Shown: positions 25,923 through 34,080 of the stretch, piece by piece
Position numbering within the stretch: position 1 is the stretch's first letter
Layout of the letters: each line of letters opens with the position of its first letter
Source: Herpetosiphonaceae bacterium
GTDB lineage: Bacteria; Chloroflexota; Chloroflexia; Chloroflexales; Kallotenuaceae
DNA length: 64,000 nucleotides
Assembly (NCBI GenBank): GCA_036374795.1
Contig: DASUTC010000123.1
Span: 54,416-118,415 of the forward strand
Direction of reading: 5' to 3'
The notes under the pieces: model-generated
The model's database searches: none
What the model was told of the DNA's origin: nothing
What the model saw: only the letters and a program-made list of their open reading frames with translations
Made by a program: the position numbers and the translations under genes

Positions 25923-26169
25923 AAGAACCACGCGAAAGAACAAGAGAACAAGAGGCCGTTAGGTCGGAGGTATGGGGGTGGTCCCTCATCATCTTTCTTC
26001 CCCCTGGCCCGCCGAAGAACCAGGAACTCAGAACCAAACAAAAGAACAAGAGAAGACAAAGAGCAAACAGCAAACCAGGAGCTAAGAACGGAGGCTGAAC
26101 AAGGGAACCACCGCTTAGCTCCTTTATTCCCCTGTTTCTTTGTTTCCTTGTTCACGTACTCCCCCTAAC
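25923..26169. repeat. Large intergenic low-complexity GAACAA/TTGTTC block
   Basis: About 245 bp made largely of GAACAAGAGAACAAGAG-type runs, then GGAACTCAGAACC and a mirrored TTTCTTTGTTTCCTTGTTC end. The two ends are roughly inverted, so the region can fold back. ORFs that cross it are compositional artefacts. Confidence 0.75.
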
Positions 26170-26505
26170 CTAATACCTCGGCACGCTGGGATCGACCTGC
26201 TGGGACCAGGCATCGATGCCGCCAGACACGTTGGTCACGCTGGAATGGCCGCGCTGCATCAGCGCCATCGCCACCTGCGCGCTGCGGGAACCGTGGTGGC
26301 ACAGGATCACCAGAGCGCGATCTTTCGGCAGCGAGTCGATCCAGCCCGCCGCCTGGCTGAGCGGATAGACCTCGGCCTGCGCAACCGACGCGATGCGCAC
26401 CTCTTCCGGCTCGCGCACGTCGATCAACATCAGATCCTCGCCAGCGTCCAGGCGCTGCTTGATCTCACGGGGCGTCGCTTCTTTGAACGGCAGACGACGA
26501 TTCAT
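26170..26505 (-). CDS. Single-domain rhodanese-like protein
   Basis: 111 residues. It is a single rhodanese domain: MLIDVREPEEVRIASVA, a mid loop YPLSQAAGWIDSLPKD, and the active loop CHHGSRSAQVAMAL with the persulfide-forming Cys, then VSGGIDAWSQQVDP. It may pass sulfur or act in redox sensing. AAGGAG precedes the ATG. It shares a strand with the FMN reductase upstream but a terminator separates them. Confidence 0.92.
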   Translation of the reverse strand: MNRRLPFKEATPREIKQRLDAGEDLMLIDVREPEEVRIASVAQAEVYPLSQAAGWIDSLPKDRALVILCHHGSRSAQVAMALMQRGHSSVTNVSGGIDAWSQQVDPSVPRY

Positions 26506-26532
26506 CGACAGCTCCTTCGCTCAAACACGAGA

Positions 26533-26558
26533 AAGATTCGGGCATGCTCCCGAATCTT
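26533..26558 (-). terminator. Terminator after the FMN reductase gene
   Basis: A perfect 10-bp stem AAGATTCGGG/CCCGAATCTT with a 6-nt loop, with TCTCGTGTTT following on the minus strand. Confidence 0.65.
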
Positions 26559-26608
26559 CTATCCAGATCGGAGGGCACAAGTGTGCCTCATGATAGCACA
26601 GGTTCGAC

Positions 26609-27217
26609 CTACAGCGACGCCGTATCGATCGGCGTGGGCTGAAACTTGCTGGCCGTCTCGGCCACTAAGCGCCCCAACTGATCCAGCCGCCCGGCCCACT
26701 TGGGATCGACCACGTTGCCCTGGGCATCGAAGACCTCGCCAGGACGCGGGATCGGCACGAAGAGCGGCGCTACCGTGCCGCGCAGCGCGTGAACCGCATG
26801 CACCAGCGGGTTGATCGCGTTCACTGCCGCCAGCTCGCCGGCTGCGGTGGCGATCAGGCCGACCACTTTTTCATGAATGTACGGACGCTCATCTTTCGAT
26901 AAAAACTCAAAAAAATCAAGCGCATTTTTAGTCGCGCCCGCCAGCGTGCCGTGATAGCCTACCGTGCTGAGGATCAGCGCGTCGGCACTGCGCACGGCTT
27001 CGAGCATACGCGCAACCGATGGCACGTAGGATTCCAGCGGCCTGCCGGGCACGAACATCGGCAGGTCCAGCTCGTAGAGCGCCAGCAGCTCTGTCGTCGC
27101 GCCCGCCGCCGCAGCGGCTTGCAGCGCACGCTCCAGCGCCCACCGGCTGGTTGAACGCTCCTGCAACGTGCCGCCGATCCCAACAATGTGTATTCGTCTA
27201 TCTGCCGCAGCCATCAT
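26609..27217 (-). CDS. NADPH-dependent FMN reductase family protein
   Basis: 202 residues. A flavodoxin-like fold: IVGIGGTLQERSTSRWALER for the phosphate loop, LELLALYELDLPMF region, STVGYHGTLAGATKNALDFF as the flavin-ring loop, and VGLIATAAGELAAVNAINPL. Such enzymes reduce FMN, quinones or metals with NAD(P)H. The ATG at 27217 follows AAAGG by 5 bp; 27214 is equally possible. Confidence 0.88.
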   Translation of the reverse strand: MMAAADRRIHIVGIGGTLQERSTSRWALERALQAAAAAGATTELLALYELDLPMFVPGRPLESYVPSVARMLEAVRSADALILSTVGYHGTLAGATKNALDFFEFLSKDERPYIHEKVVGLIATAAGELAAVNAINPLVHAVHALRGTVAPLFVPIPRPGEVFDAQGNVVDPKWAGRLDQLGRLVAETASKFQPTPIDTASL

Positions 27218-27407
27218 CAAAACCTTTCATCGCAATGCTGTGCTAAGGCCGCTCCAAGCACATCAGCCGCCGCCACTGCCCGGCTCCGATCGTCGAAGCG
27301 CTACAGCTAGTATGCTATGCCAGGTGCCGCTTCGGCGAACCTGGCTATTGGTCCCGGCAGCGACTACCCTTTCGATCATGCTGGGGATAGCTGTTTTCCA
27401 CCAAAAC

Positions 27408-27444
27408 AAAACGGTCATCTCCGTTTCGTTCAGATGACCGTTTT
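27408..27444 (-). terminator. Terminator after the IscA-type gene
   Basis: A perfect 13-bp stem AAAACGGTCATCT/AGATGACCGTTTT with an 11-nt loop; the minus strand continues TTTTGTTTTGG. Confidence 0.85.
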
Positions 27445-27478
27445 ATTCCGTTTAGTTGTAGCGCACGCTCGACGACGC

Positions 27479-27907
27479 CTAGTGGCCGCAGCCACACCCG
27501 CCGCTGCCGCAGCCACCGCCAGCCGAGGCATCCTCGTAGCCTTCCTCGTCGCGCGGGCGGAACGACGAGCCACAGCCGCAGGACGCGACAGCGTTGGGAT
27601 TATCGATCTTAAACCCGCCGCCCATCAGCGAATCCTGATAATCGATGTTCGCGCCCTGAATATAGCGCGCGCTCATCGGGTCGACGCGAACTTTCAGGCC
27701 GCTGACCTCAAACTCGGCATCGCCGGGATGCGTCTCATCGTCGAACGTCATGCCATATTGAAGGCCAGAGCAGCCACCGCCAGCGACGAAGACGCGCAGC
27801 GCATGATTTTCGAGCTGCTTTTCTTTCATCAGGCCCTGCAGTTTTTCTGCGGCTGTCGGCGTGAGTGTTACCAGAGTATTGGTGTCAACGAGCGGAATCG
27901 TTGCCAT
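27479..27907 (-). CDS. IscA/HesB-type iron-sulfur carrier with Cys-rich tail
   Basis: 142 residues, ATG with GAGGAGG upstream. A-type Fe-S carriers deliver clusters to apoproteins. The three conserved Cys are present: one in GGGCSGLQYGM and two in SCGCGSSF. Normally the chain ends soon after; here it continues with RPRDEEGYEDASAGGG and a Gly/Cys stretch carrying four to five further Cys and a final His. The tail could bind extra metal or an incoming cluster. The core assignment is firm; the tail role is inference. It is monocistronic. Confidence 0.92.
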   Translation of the reverse strand: MATIPLVDTNTLVTLTPTAAEKLQGLMKEKQLENHALRVFVAGGGCSGLQYGMTFDDETHPGDAEFEVSGLKVRVDPMSARYIQGANIDYQDSLMGGGFKIDNPNAVASCGCGSSFRPRDEEGYEDASAGGGCGSGGCGCGH

Positions 27908-28081
27908 GTACGATACCTCCTCATAACAGGAGCGTGGGAATACCGCGCTCTCTACATAATACCGTGTCGATCCGGCCAGTGCAAGTACCAGACCACTAGA
28001 AACTCGCTGTGCTTGAGCGCTATGTCAATCTTCGCCCGCTCCGCCGGGTATCGTCGTGTCCGTGGTAGGCCAGCCCAGCCG

Positions 28082-28603
28082 CTAATACTGGACCAGCGAG
28101 TGGATTGGATAGTCGCCAAGCTGCCTGCGACCTTCCAGAAAGAGCAGCTCGATCACAAAGGCCAGCCCGACGATCTCGCCGCCCAGATGACGCACCAGCT
28201 CCACTGCCGCCGCGACGGTGCCGCCCGTTGCCAGGAGGTCATCGACGATCAGCACGCGCGCGCCCGGCTCGAATGCGTCGGCGTGCATCTGCAAAACGTT
28301 GGTGCCGTACTCAAGCGAGTAGGCCACTTCGACCGTCTGGGCGGGGAGCTTGCCCGGCTTGCGGATCGGCACCAGCCCCGCGCCGAGCTTGTAGGCGACC
28401 GGCGCGGAGAAGATAAAGCCGCGCGACTCAACGCCCGCCACAATATCGACGCGCTCATTCTGGAACCGCTCGACGATCTGCTCGATCACGGTCTGAAAAG
28501 CAGCGCCCTCGCGCAGCAGCGTCGTAATATCCTTGAACTGCACGCCGGGAATGGGAAAATCCGGCACGTTGCGGATCAGCTCTTCCAGCTTGACATTTGC
28601 CAT
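28082..28603 (-). CDS. apt: Adenine phosphoribosyltransferase
   Basis: 173 residues. It makes AMP from adenine and PRPP in purine salvage. The ATG at 28603 has GGAGC 8 bp upstream. Typical sequence: PDFPIPGVQFKDITTLL near the start, AGVESRGFIFSAPVAYKL, and the PRPP-binding loop VLIVDDLLATGGTVAAAVEL. Adenine would come from methylthioadenosine breakdown, so it fits the methionine-salvage genes elsewhere in the window. It is divergent from trpC. Confidence 0.96.
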   Translation of the reverse strand: MANVKLEELIRNVPDFPIPGVQFKDITTLLREGAAFQTVIEQIVERFQNERVDIVAGVESRGFIFSAPVAYKLGAGLVPIRKPGKLPAQTVEVAYSLEYGTNVLQMHADAFEPGARVLIVDDLLATGGTVAAAVELVRHLGGEIVGLAFVIELLFLEGRRQLGDYPIHSLVQY

Positions 28604-28708
28604 AGATGATGCTCCTGTTGTCAACGTGCCGAGTCTAGGGCCAAGCTACGGCCCTGTCAATATGATACATTATGGTCTATACGCTGAGCGGATCGGCGCG
28701 CGACCCGC

Positions 28709-28714
28709 TATAAT
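28709..28714 (+). promoter_or_regulatory. -10 box upstream of trpC
   Basis: A perfect TATAAT 59 bp before the trpC ATG; the -35 region is weak. Confidence 0.55.
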
Positions 28715-28773
28715 GCGACCGACATTCTCCGAGTCGCGTAGCCAGGATTAGCTTGACTGTATCAGGATAACGC

Positions 28774-29643
28774 ATGAGCGAAGCAACGTATCTTGACCGG
28801 ATTCTTGCCCATAAGCGCGAAGAGGTCGCCCGACAACATCTGAAGGTGCCGCTGGCCGAGATCCAGGAGCGTGCTCAGGCGGCGCTCCCACCACGATCGT
28901 TTGGCGCAGTTCTGCGCCGCCACCGGCTGAGCTTGATCGCCGAGGTCAAGCAGAAAAGCCCATCGAAAGGCGTGCTCGCCCCGAACTTCGACCCGATCAA
29001 GCTGGCGCAGACGTACATCGCGAGCGGCGCGGATGCGCTGTCGGTGCTCACCGATGTCCGCTTCTTCGGCGGCAGCCTCCAGTATCTCAAGACGATCCGG
29101 GCCATGCAGCCCGACCCCCCGGAAGATGGGCGGCCTGGGTCGGATGCCGAAGCCGGGGCGGTGTACGTCCCACTATTACGAAAAGATTTCATTTTGGAGC
29201 CGTATCAGGTATACGAGGCGCGAGCCTACGGAGCCGACGCGCTCCTGCTGATCGTGGCGGCGCTGGACGACGGGCGGCTGCGCGCGCTGCTGGATCTCAC
29301 CGAGGCGCTGGGGATGGAGGCGCTGGTCGAAGTGCATGACGAGCACGAGCTGGAGCGAGCGCTGGCGCTGGGCGCGTCGATCGTCGGCGTGAACAATCGC
29401 AACCTGCACACCTTCGAGGTCAGCCTCACCACCACCGAGCGACTCCTGGCCGCGCTACCGTCCACCAGCCGCCCGATCCTGGTCAGCGAAAGCGGAATCC
29501 GGGGCAGCGAAGATTGCGCGCGTTTGCGGGCCTGGGGTGCGGATGCTATACTTGTAGGCGAAGCGATTGTGACGGCACCGAATATTGCCGCTAAAATTCG
29601 CGAACTGACCGGAGAAGCGCCGGAGGAGCCTACTACAGCGTGA
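28774..29643 (+). CDS. trpC: Indole-3-glycerol phosphate synthase with an insertion
   Basis: 289 residues. It closes the indole ring in tryptophan synthesis. The (beta/alpha)8 motifs are present: SLIAEVKQKSPSKG, GADALSVLTDVRFFGGSLQY, PLLRKDFILEPYQVYEARAY, LVEVHDEHELERAL, IVGVNNRNLHTFEV and LVSESGIRG. Between the KTIR helix and PLLRKDF there is an extra hydrophilic segment of about 17 residues (PDPPEDGRPGSDAEAG) not normal in the family. The stop overlaps the next start (GTGA). trpF lies 3 kb further on, with unrelated genes between, so this is a split trp set. Confidence 0.94.
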   Translation: MSEATYLDRILAHKREEVARQHLKVPLAEIQERAQAALPPRSFGAVLRRHRLSLIAEVKQKSPSKGVLAPNFDPIKLAQTYIASGADALSVLTDVRFFGGSLQYLKTIRAMQPDPPEDGRPGSDAEAGAVYVPLLRKDFILEPYQVYEARAYGADALLLIVAALDDGRLRALLDLTEALGMEALVEVHDEHELERALALGASIVGVNNRNLHTFEVSLTTTERLLAALPSTSRPILVSESGIRGSEDCARLRAWGADAILVGEAIVTAPNIAAKIRELTGEAPEEPTTA

Positions 29644-30482
29644 TCCTGCCTGTCGGAACGTTGATCAATGTTGCTACAGTCGCTCTTGGAACGCTGCTTG
29701 GTGTCCTCATCGGCAATCGGCTGCCGGAGCGCTTTCGCGAGACGGCTATGGCAGTGACCGGAATCGTGACGCTGGTGCTGGGCCTGCACATGACGGCGAG
29801 CACGCACAACATCTTGCTGACGCTCGGCGGCGTGCTGATCGGCGGAATGCTCGGCGAATGGTGGCAGATCGATGCCGCGCTTGACCACGTTGGCCGCCGC
29901 GTCGAGGCGCTTGTGGCACGTCGCACGCGACCAACGCAGCAGCTCGACACGTTCGCGCAGGACAACGGCGATCCGCGCGATCCGGAGTCACGGCTTAAGC
30001 GCCAGACAAGCGTGGCAACGGCCTTTGTCACTGCCAGCCTGATCTTCTGTGTTGGGCCGATCACGATCCTGGGATCGATCCAGGATGGGCTGCGGGGCGA
30101 TTACCAGCTTATCGCGATCAAATCGCTGCTCGACATGATCGCATCGCTGACATTAGCCTCGGCGCTTGGCTGGGGCGTCGGCTTATCAACGCTCACCATT
30201 TTTGTCGTTCAGGGCGGCATCACGCTCCTGGCACGGGTCTTGGGAGAGAGCGCGACAGGGCTGGTGAGCGAGCGAACGATTCTTGCTGGAGGAACAACGC
30301 TACCGCTGGGGAGCGTCATGTTGGACGAAATGACGGCAGCAGGCGGAATTCTGATGCTGGGAATCGGGTTATTGCTCCTGGAGCTCAAGCGCATCCGGGT
30401 TGCCAACCTCATCCCAGCAATCGCAACTGCGCCCGCGCTTGTGCTGCTGTTGTACGCGATCGGCGCGCCTGTCGCGCCCTAA
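29640..30482 (+). CDS. DUF554 family membrane protein
   Basis: 280 residues with about seven membrane helices. It starts at the GTG at 29640, overlapping the trpC stop by four bases. The pattern MILPVGTLINVATVALGTLL, IVTLVLGLHM, LGGVLIGGMLGEWWQID, FCVGPITILGSIQDGL and FVVQGGITLLARVLG is that of DUF554 proteins, suspected transporters of unknown substrate. Coupling to trpC suggests a link with tryptophan or aromatic metabolism, but that is inference. Confidence 0.9.
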   Translation: MILPVGTLINVATVALGTLLGVLIGNRLPERFRETAMAVTGIVTLVLGLHMTASTHNILLTLGGVLIGGMLGEWWQIDAALDHVGRRVEALVARRTRPTQQLDTFAQDNGDPRDPESRLKRQTSVATAFVTASLIFCVGPITILGSIQDGLRGDYQLIAIKSLLDMIASLTLASALGWGVGLSTLTIFVVQGGITLLARVLGESATGLVSERTILAGGTTLPLGSVMLDEMTAAGGILMLGIGLLLLELKRIRVANLIPAIATAPALVLLLYAIGAPVAP

Positions 30483-30499
30483 GTTTTGCACATGTGGCA

Positions 30500-30626
30500 G
30501 ATTGTACGATACAGGATTGTTCTTGAACACGTAGAACGTGCCCGTATCTGCCGTATGTGGCTTCATCAGCAAAGCATCTTGCTGCTCTCGATAAGATGCT
30601 TTTCCAGAGTCCTGTATCGTACAATC
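30500..30626. repeat. 127-bp element with perfect 17-bp terminal inverted repeats
   Basis: GATTGTACGATACAGGA (30500-30516) and its exact reverse complement (30610-30626) bracket 93 bp. Inside lies a perfect 10-bp hairpin AAAGCATCTT/AAGATGCTTT (30571-30602) and smaller inverted pairs. No ORF. It fills the gap between the DUF554 and NYN genes and could be a MITE-like element, a structured 5' leader or an RNA target. Confidence 0.85.
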
Positions 30627-30646
30627 CGTTGGAGAAGAATTGATTT

Positions 30647-32698
30647 ATGGAGAGACCAAAAACCCGCTCAGACGTAGCCGTTTTTGTGGATTTTGAAAAC
30701 GTCTATGTCTCCGTGCGCGAGAAGTTCGACGCGACGCCGAACTTTGAGATGATCATGGACCGCTGCGAAGACTACGGTCGCATCGTTATCGCCCGCGCCT
30801 ACGCCGACTGGTACCGCTACCCACGTGTCACCTCGGCCCTATTTGCCAACGGCGTCGAGCCGATGTACGTCCCCACCTACTACTACGATCGCGAGGTAGG
30901 CCGCACGGGCCGCCCGATTAAGAACAGCGTCGATATTCACCTCTGCATCGACGTGATGCGCACGCTCTACACGCAGACTCACCTTGACAAATTCGTGCTT
31001 GTCACCGGCGATCGGGATTTTATCCCGCTGGTCAATGCGATCCGGCAGCACGGCAAAGAGGTCGTGATCATCGGTATTGGCGGCGCTGCTAGCGCGCACC
31101 TGGCTCAGAGCGCCGACGAATTTCTCTTCTACGAGCAGATCGCCGATCTCAAGTCGCCCCAGCAGCGCCAGGAGCAGCAGCGTCAGGAGCAGCAGCAGGC
31201 CAAGGCCGAGCGCCGCGAGCGCGAAAAGACCGAGCGTGCCGAGCGCGAGCGGGAGCGCGGCGACGGCAACGGCAAGGTCGAGGCCAGGCGCGAGCGCGAA
31301 AAGACCGAGCGCCCCGCGCCCGCGCCTGAGGTCGAGGCACCAGCGCCACAGCGCTCCGTCTACGACACGCTCGTCGATGCGATCCAGCTGGCGCGTCAGC
31401 GTGGCTTCGTCAGCAACCTGGGATCGCTCAAGGTGCTGATGCGTGAGCTTGACAGCGGCTTCAACGAGTCGAAAGTCAAGGACTCCAGCGGTCGTCCGTT
31501 CTCGAAGTTCAAGGACTTCGTCAAGGAGGCGGAGCGGCAGGGCAAGGTGCAGATCTTCACCAACGGCACGGTGACAGAGGTCTTCCTGCCGGGCGAAGAT
31601 CCGATGCGCGTCAGCCAGTTCGCCGAGGATCTTGCCTCGCAGCAGGCCGAGCGCGAGCTGGAGAGCGAGCTGGAGCTAGAGGAAGCGCTGCTCGCGCCTG
31701 AGGCTCCGGAGATGCTCGATGTCGTTGAGCATCCGTATATCGTGCCGGAGGTCGTGGAGATTCCCGGCGTCGTCGAGCCAGTCGAGGCCGAGCCGCAGCC
31801 CGTTGTCGCGCCGATCGAGGAAGAAGTACCGGTAGCCGAGGCTCCGGCCCAGGAGCAGACCACGCGGCCAAGCTTCGGCGAGCGCGAGTGGCAGATCTTC
31901 CGGGGCTCGATGTCGCAGTTCACCGATCCGGTTCGCTTTGCCGAGATCTTCAGCGCGCTGCGCGGCCTGCGTAACCAGGAGATCATCGATCTCACCAACA
32001 ACGAGCTGAAAGAGCTGGTCAAGCAGGCGATCAACCGGGGCATGCTCCAGCGCACCGGGCGCGGCGCGAAAGCCTACTACCGGCTAAGCTCGCAGTACCG
32101 TATTGCCCGCGACAATTTCTACAGCGAGCAGCCGCAAACCGAGACAGCCGAAACACAGCCGCGCGCCGAAGCAGCCGGTCAGACGGCGGCGGAAGCGCCC
32201 GTCGTTGAAAGCGCAGCGGGCCTGGTTCAGGAGGCCGGGGCTGCCGCCGCCGCGCCACGCCGACGCCGGGCGCGGACTTATAGCAAGCAAGCGCAGGCAG
32301 CCGAGGCATCAGCGGAGCCAGCCGCCGAAACCACCGCTGCTCCCGCGCCGGAGACGATCGAGCCGCTGGCCGCCGAGAGCCGCGCGCCCCAGCCCGCCGA
32401 AGACGAGAGCGAGCAGCCCGCGCAGCAGAAGACCGAAGAGCCTGCGGCCAAGCCGCGCCGCAATCGCCGCAAGAAACCGGCGAGCGCGGCGGCAGAAGCG
32501 GCTCAACCGGCGGCACCTTCGAGCGAAGCGCCAGCCGAGCCTGTGACGGCCAGTGCCGATCAGCCGGATGGCGCAGCCGATACCGACGATGCGCGCAAGG
32601 CGACCAACGGCACCAAAAAGCGTCGCAGCCGTCGCAAAAAGACGACCGCGACCGGAGACGAGGCGACCGCTGGCGAGGCCGAGAGCGCTAACGAGTAG
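30647..32698 (+). CDS. NYN domain protein with OST-HTH/LOTUS domain and basic tail
   Basis: 683 residues. The NYN (PIN-like ribonuclease) domain spans about 1-165: VAVFVDFENVYVSV holds the first catalytic Asp, NSVDIHLCIDVM the second, and FVLVTGDRDFIPLVNAIRQ a third cluster. A highly charged coil (about 170-225, RREREKTERAERERERG) follows. An OST-HTH/LOTUS domain lies at about 232-300 (VYDTLVDAIQLARQRGFVSN). A second winged-helix-like segment is near 400-470. The last 200 residues are Ala/Pro/Glu-rich with KPRRNRRKK and KKRRSRRKK patches typical of RNA binding. It probably cleaves or binds RNA. The neighbours are tryptophan genes. Confidence 0.85.
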   Translation: MERPKTRSDVAVFVDFENVYVSVREKFDATPNFEMIMDRCEDYGRIVIARAYADWYRYPRVTSALFANGVEPMYVPTYYYDREVGRTGRPIKNSVDIHLCIDVMRTLYTQTHLDKFVLVTGDRDFIPLVNAIRQHGKEVVIIGIGGAASAHLAQSADEFLFYEQIADLKSPQQRQEQQRQEQQQAKAERREREKTERAERERERGDGNGKVEARREREKTERPAPAPEVEAPAPQRSVYDTLVDAIQLARQRGFVSNLGSLKVLMRELDSGFNESKVKDSSGRPFSKFKDFVKEAERQGKVQIFTNGTVTEVFLPGEDPMRVSQFAEDLASQQAERELESELELEEALLAPEAPEMLDVVEHPYIVPEVVEIPGVVEPVEAEPQPVVAPIEEEVPVAEAPAQEQTTRPSFGEREWQIFRGSMSQFTDPVRFAEIFSALRGLRNQEIIDLTNNELKELVKQAINRGMLQRTGRGAKAYYRLSSQYRIARDNFYSEQPQTETAETQPRAEAAGQTAAEAPVVESAAGLVQEAGAAAAAPRRRRARTYSKQAQAAEASAEPAAETTAAPAPETIEPLAAESRAPQPAEDESEQPAQQKTEEPAAKPRRNRRKKPASAAAEAAQPAAPSSEAPAEPVTASADQPDGAADTDDARKATNGTKKRRSRRKKTTATGDEATAGEAESANE

Positions 32699-32729
32699 CG
32701 CCAGCGCTGCGGGGAACGTTTAGTATCCG

Positions 32730-33449
32730 ATGACTGTCGACGTGAAAATATGCGGCATCATGACGCCTGAGCATGGTCGGGCCGCAGTAGCCGCTGGTGC
32801 CGATTTCGTTGGGCTGGTCTTTGCGCCAAGCAAGCGGCGCATCAGCCTCCTGCAAGCGCGTAAGATCGTCGCTGCCGTTCGCGCGGCGGCAGACGAGACA
32901 GGCAAGGTCGTCGGTCTTGTCGGCGTGTTCGTCAACGAGCAGCCCGAGACGATCAACCGTATCGCCGACGAGGTTGGCCTGGATTGGGCGCAGCTTAGCG
33001 GCCATGAAGAGGTGGCGCTTGCCGCTGCGATCAGCAGGCCGGTGATCAAAGCGATCCGCTTCGATCGGCATCCCAGCGAGGCCGGTTGGCTGGCTCAGAC
33101 AGGCGACTCCGGGCAGGTAGCGCCGCTGCTGATCGACGCCCATGTAGCGGGATCGTTCGGCGGCGCGGGCGTTACCGGCGACTGGGAGCAGGCGGCGGCA
33201 ATTGCCCGCCAGCGCCCAACCTGGCTGGCAGGCGGTCTAACGCCTGAAAACGTCGCGGCTGCCGTTCGGCGCGTCCAGCCCAACGTGGTTGACGTGAGCA
33301 GCGGCGTCGAAAGCGGCGGCGTGAAGGATGTCGCAAAAATTCAAGTCTTTATCTATGCAGCCAAGCGCGCGAGCCTCGCCGATCTCGCCGACACCGCCCA
33401 GGACGCTCGCAGCGCTACCAGAGATTCGCATTCGATGCAGGAGGAATGA
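32730..33449 (+). CDS. trpF: Phosphoribosylanthranilate isomerase
   Basis: 239 residues. It performs the Amadori rearrangement before the trpC step. Catalytic Cys is in VKICGIMTPEHG and the family blocks FVGLVFAPSKRRIS, LIDAHVAGSFGGAG, LAGGLTPENVAAAV and NVVDVSSGVESGGVKD are intact. The C-terminal 35 residues are longer than usual. It starts 31 bp after the NYN gene and overlaps the next gene by one base, so it is probably cotranscribed with both. Confidence 0.95.
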   Translation: MTVDVKICGIMTPEHGRAAVAAGADFVGLVFAPSKRRISLLQARKIVAAVRAAADETGKVVGLVGVFVNEQPETINRIADEVGLDWAQLSGHEEVALAAAISRPVIKAIRFDRHPSEAGWLAQTGDSGQVAPLLIDAHVAGSFGGAGVTGDWEQAAAIARQRPTWLAGGLTPENVAAAVRRVQPNVVDVSSGVESGGVKDVAKIQVFIYAAKRASLADLADTAQDARSATRDSHSMQEE

Positions 33450-33802
33450 TGAAAACCTTTCGGCGATTACTTGGACTTGGTCTATTGGCCGGGCTAGGCT
33501 ACGCGATCGTACGCCTGTACCGCCAGTACCAGGAAGATAGCGCCTTTGATCTTGCGCCCGTGGGCAACTTGAGCGGCAACGGCACGGCTCCCGGCGCGAA
33601 ACGCACGATCAGCAAGGAGCTATTGGAGATCCTGGCCTGTCCCGTCGACAAAGGGCCGGTTGAGCTCATGACGGATGCCGACGGCAAAGAGTGGCTCGTC
33701 AATCGGCGCAACGGCTATCGCTACCCGATCGAAGACGGCATTCCGATCATGCTGATCGAGGAGGGCGAGAAGCACAAGGACGAAAGCCTGATCACCGCCT
33801 AG
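33449..33802 (+). CDS. Membrane-anchored Trm112-like protein
   Basis: 117 residues. I take the ATG at 33449, four bases after GGAGG; the ATG at 33446 is too close to it. The N-terminus has a membrane helix (LLGLGLLAGLGYAIVRLY) and a polar spacer. The C-terminal 50 residues (LLEILACPVDKGPVELM, then NGYRYPIEDGIPIMLIEEGE) match the Trm112/YcaR zinc-ribbon family, but only one of the metal Cys remains. Free Trm112 proteins activate methyltransferases. An anchored, Cys-poor form is unusual. It ends at a strong terminator. Confidence 0.82.
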   Translation: MKTFRRLLGLGLLAGLGYAIVRLYRQYQEDSAFDLAPVGNLSGNGTAPGAKRTISKELLEILACPVDKGPVELMTDADGKEWLVNRRNGYRYPIEDGIPIMLIEEGEKHKDESLITA

Positions 33803-33837
33803 ATAACCCGGCGGGATACCTGAGATCAGCGCGCAGC

Positions 33838-33872
33838 AGGGGTCGACGCAATCGCGTCGACCCCTCGTTTAT
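33838..33872 (+). terminator. Terminator of the NYN-trpF-Trm112 unit
   Basis: A perfect 12-bp stem AGGGGTCGACGC/GCGTCGACCCCT with loop AATC, followed by CGTTTATGTCT. Confidence 0.85.
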
Positions 33873-33897
33873 GTCTAGCTGGCTCGATAGCTCGGCG

Positions 33898-34080
33898 CTA
33901 ATCGCCGCCCTCGCCGCCCTCGCCGCCTTCAAATCCTTCGCCGCCCTCGCCTGGCTGTGCCAGACCCGGATTGATTCCATCGCCACCTTCGATTCCTTCG
34001 CCTGCCTCAGCGCCGCAGCCTGTAAGCAGGCCAAGCCCAAGCATCAGCGCCAGTACCAGCGAGATAAGCCTTCGTCTCAT
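33898..34080 (-). CDS. 60-residue Gly/Glu-rich lipoprotein
   Basis: The ATG at 34080 has an excellent AGGAGGAG site. It encodes a lipoprotein signal (MRRRLISLVLALMLGLG, lipobox LLTGC, Cys22). The mature part of about 38 residues is mostly Gly and Glu: GEGIEGGDGINPG, then GEGGEGFEGG and GEGGD. It could be an exported acidic, metal-binding or spacer peptide. The long upstream extension of the ORF has no ribosome site. Confidence 0.75.
   Translation of the reverse strand: MRRRLISLVLALMLGLGLLTGCGAEAGEGIEGGDGINPGLAQPGEGGEGFEGGEGGEGGD

Noticed and set aside
25540..26073. 177-residue minus-strand ORF overlapping DUF309 and the repeat block
   Set aside because: It reads through low-complexity DNA in another frame. 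The N-terminus is a hydrophobic artefact of TTGTTC text, and the DUF309 frame fits better.
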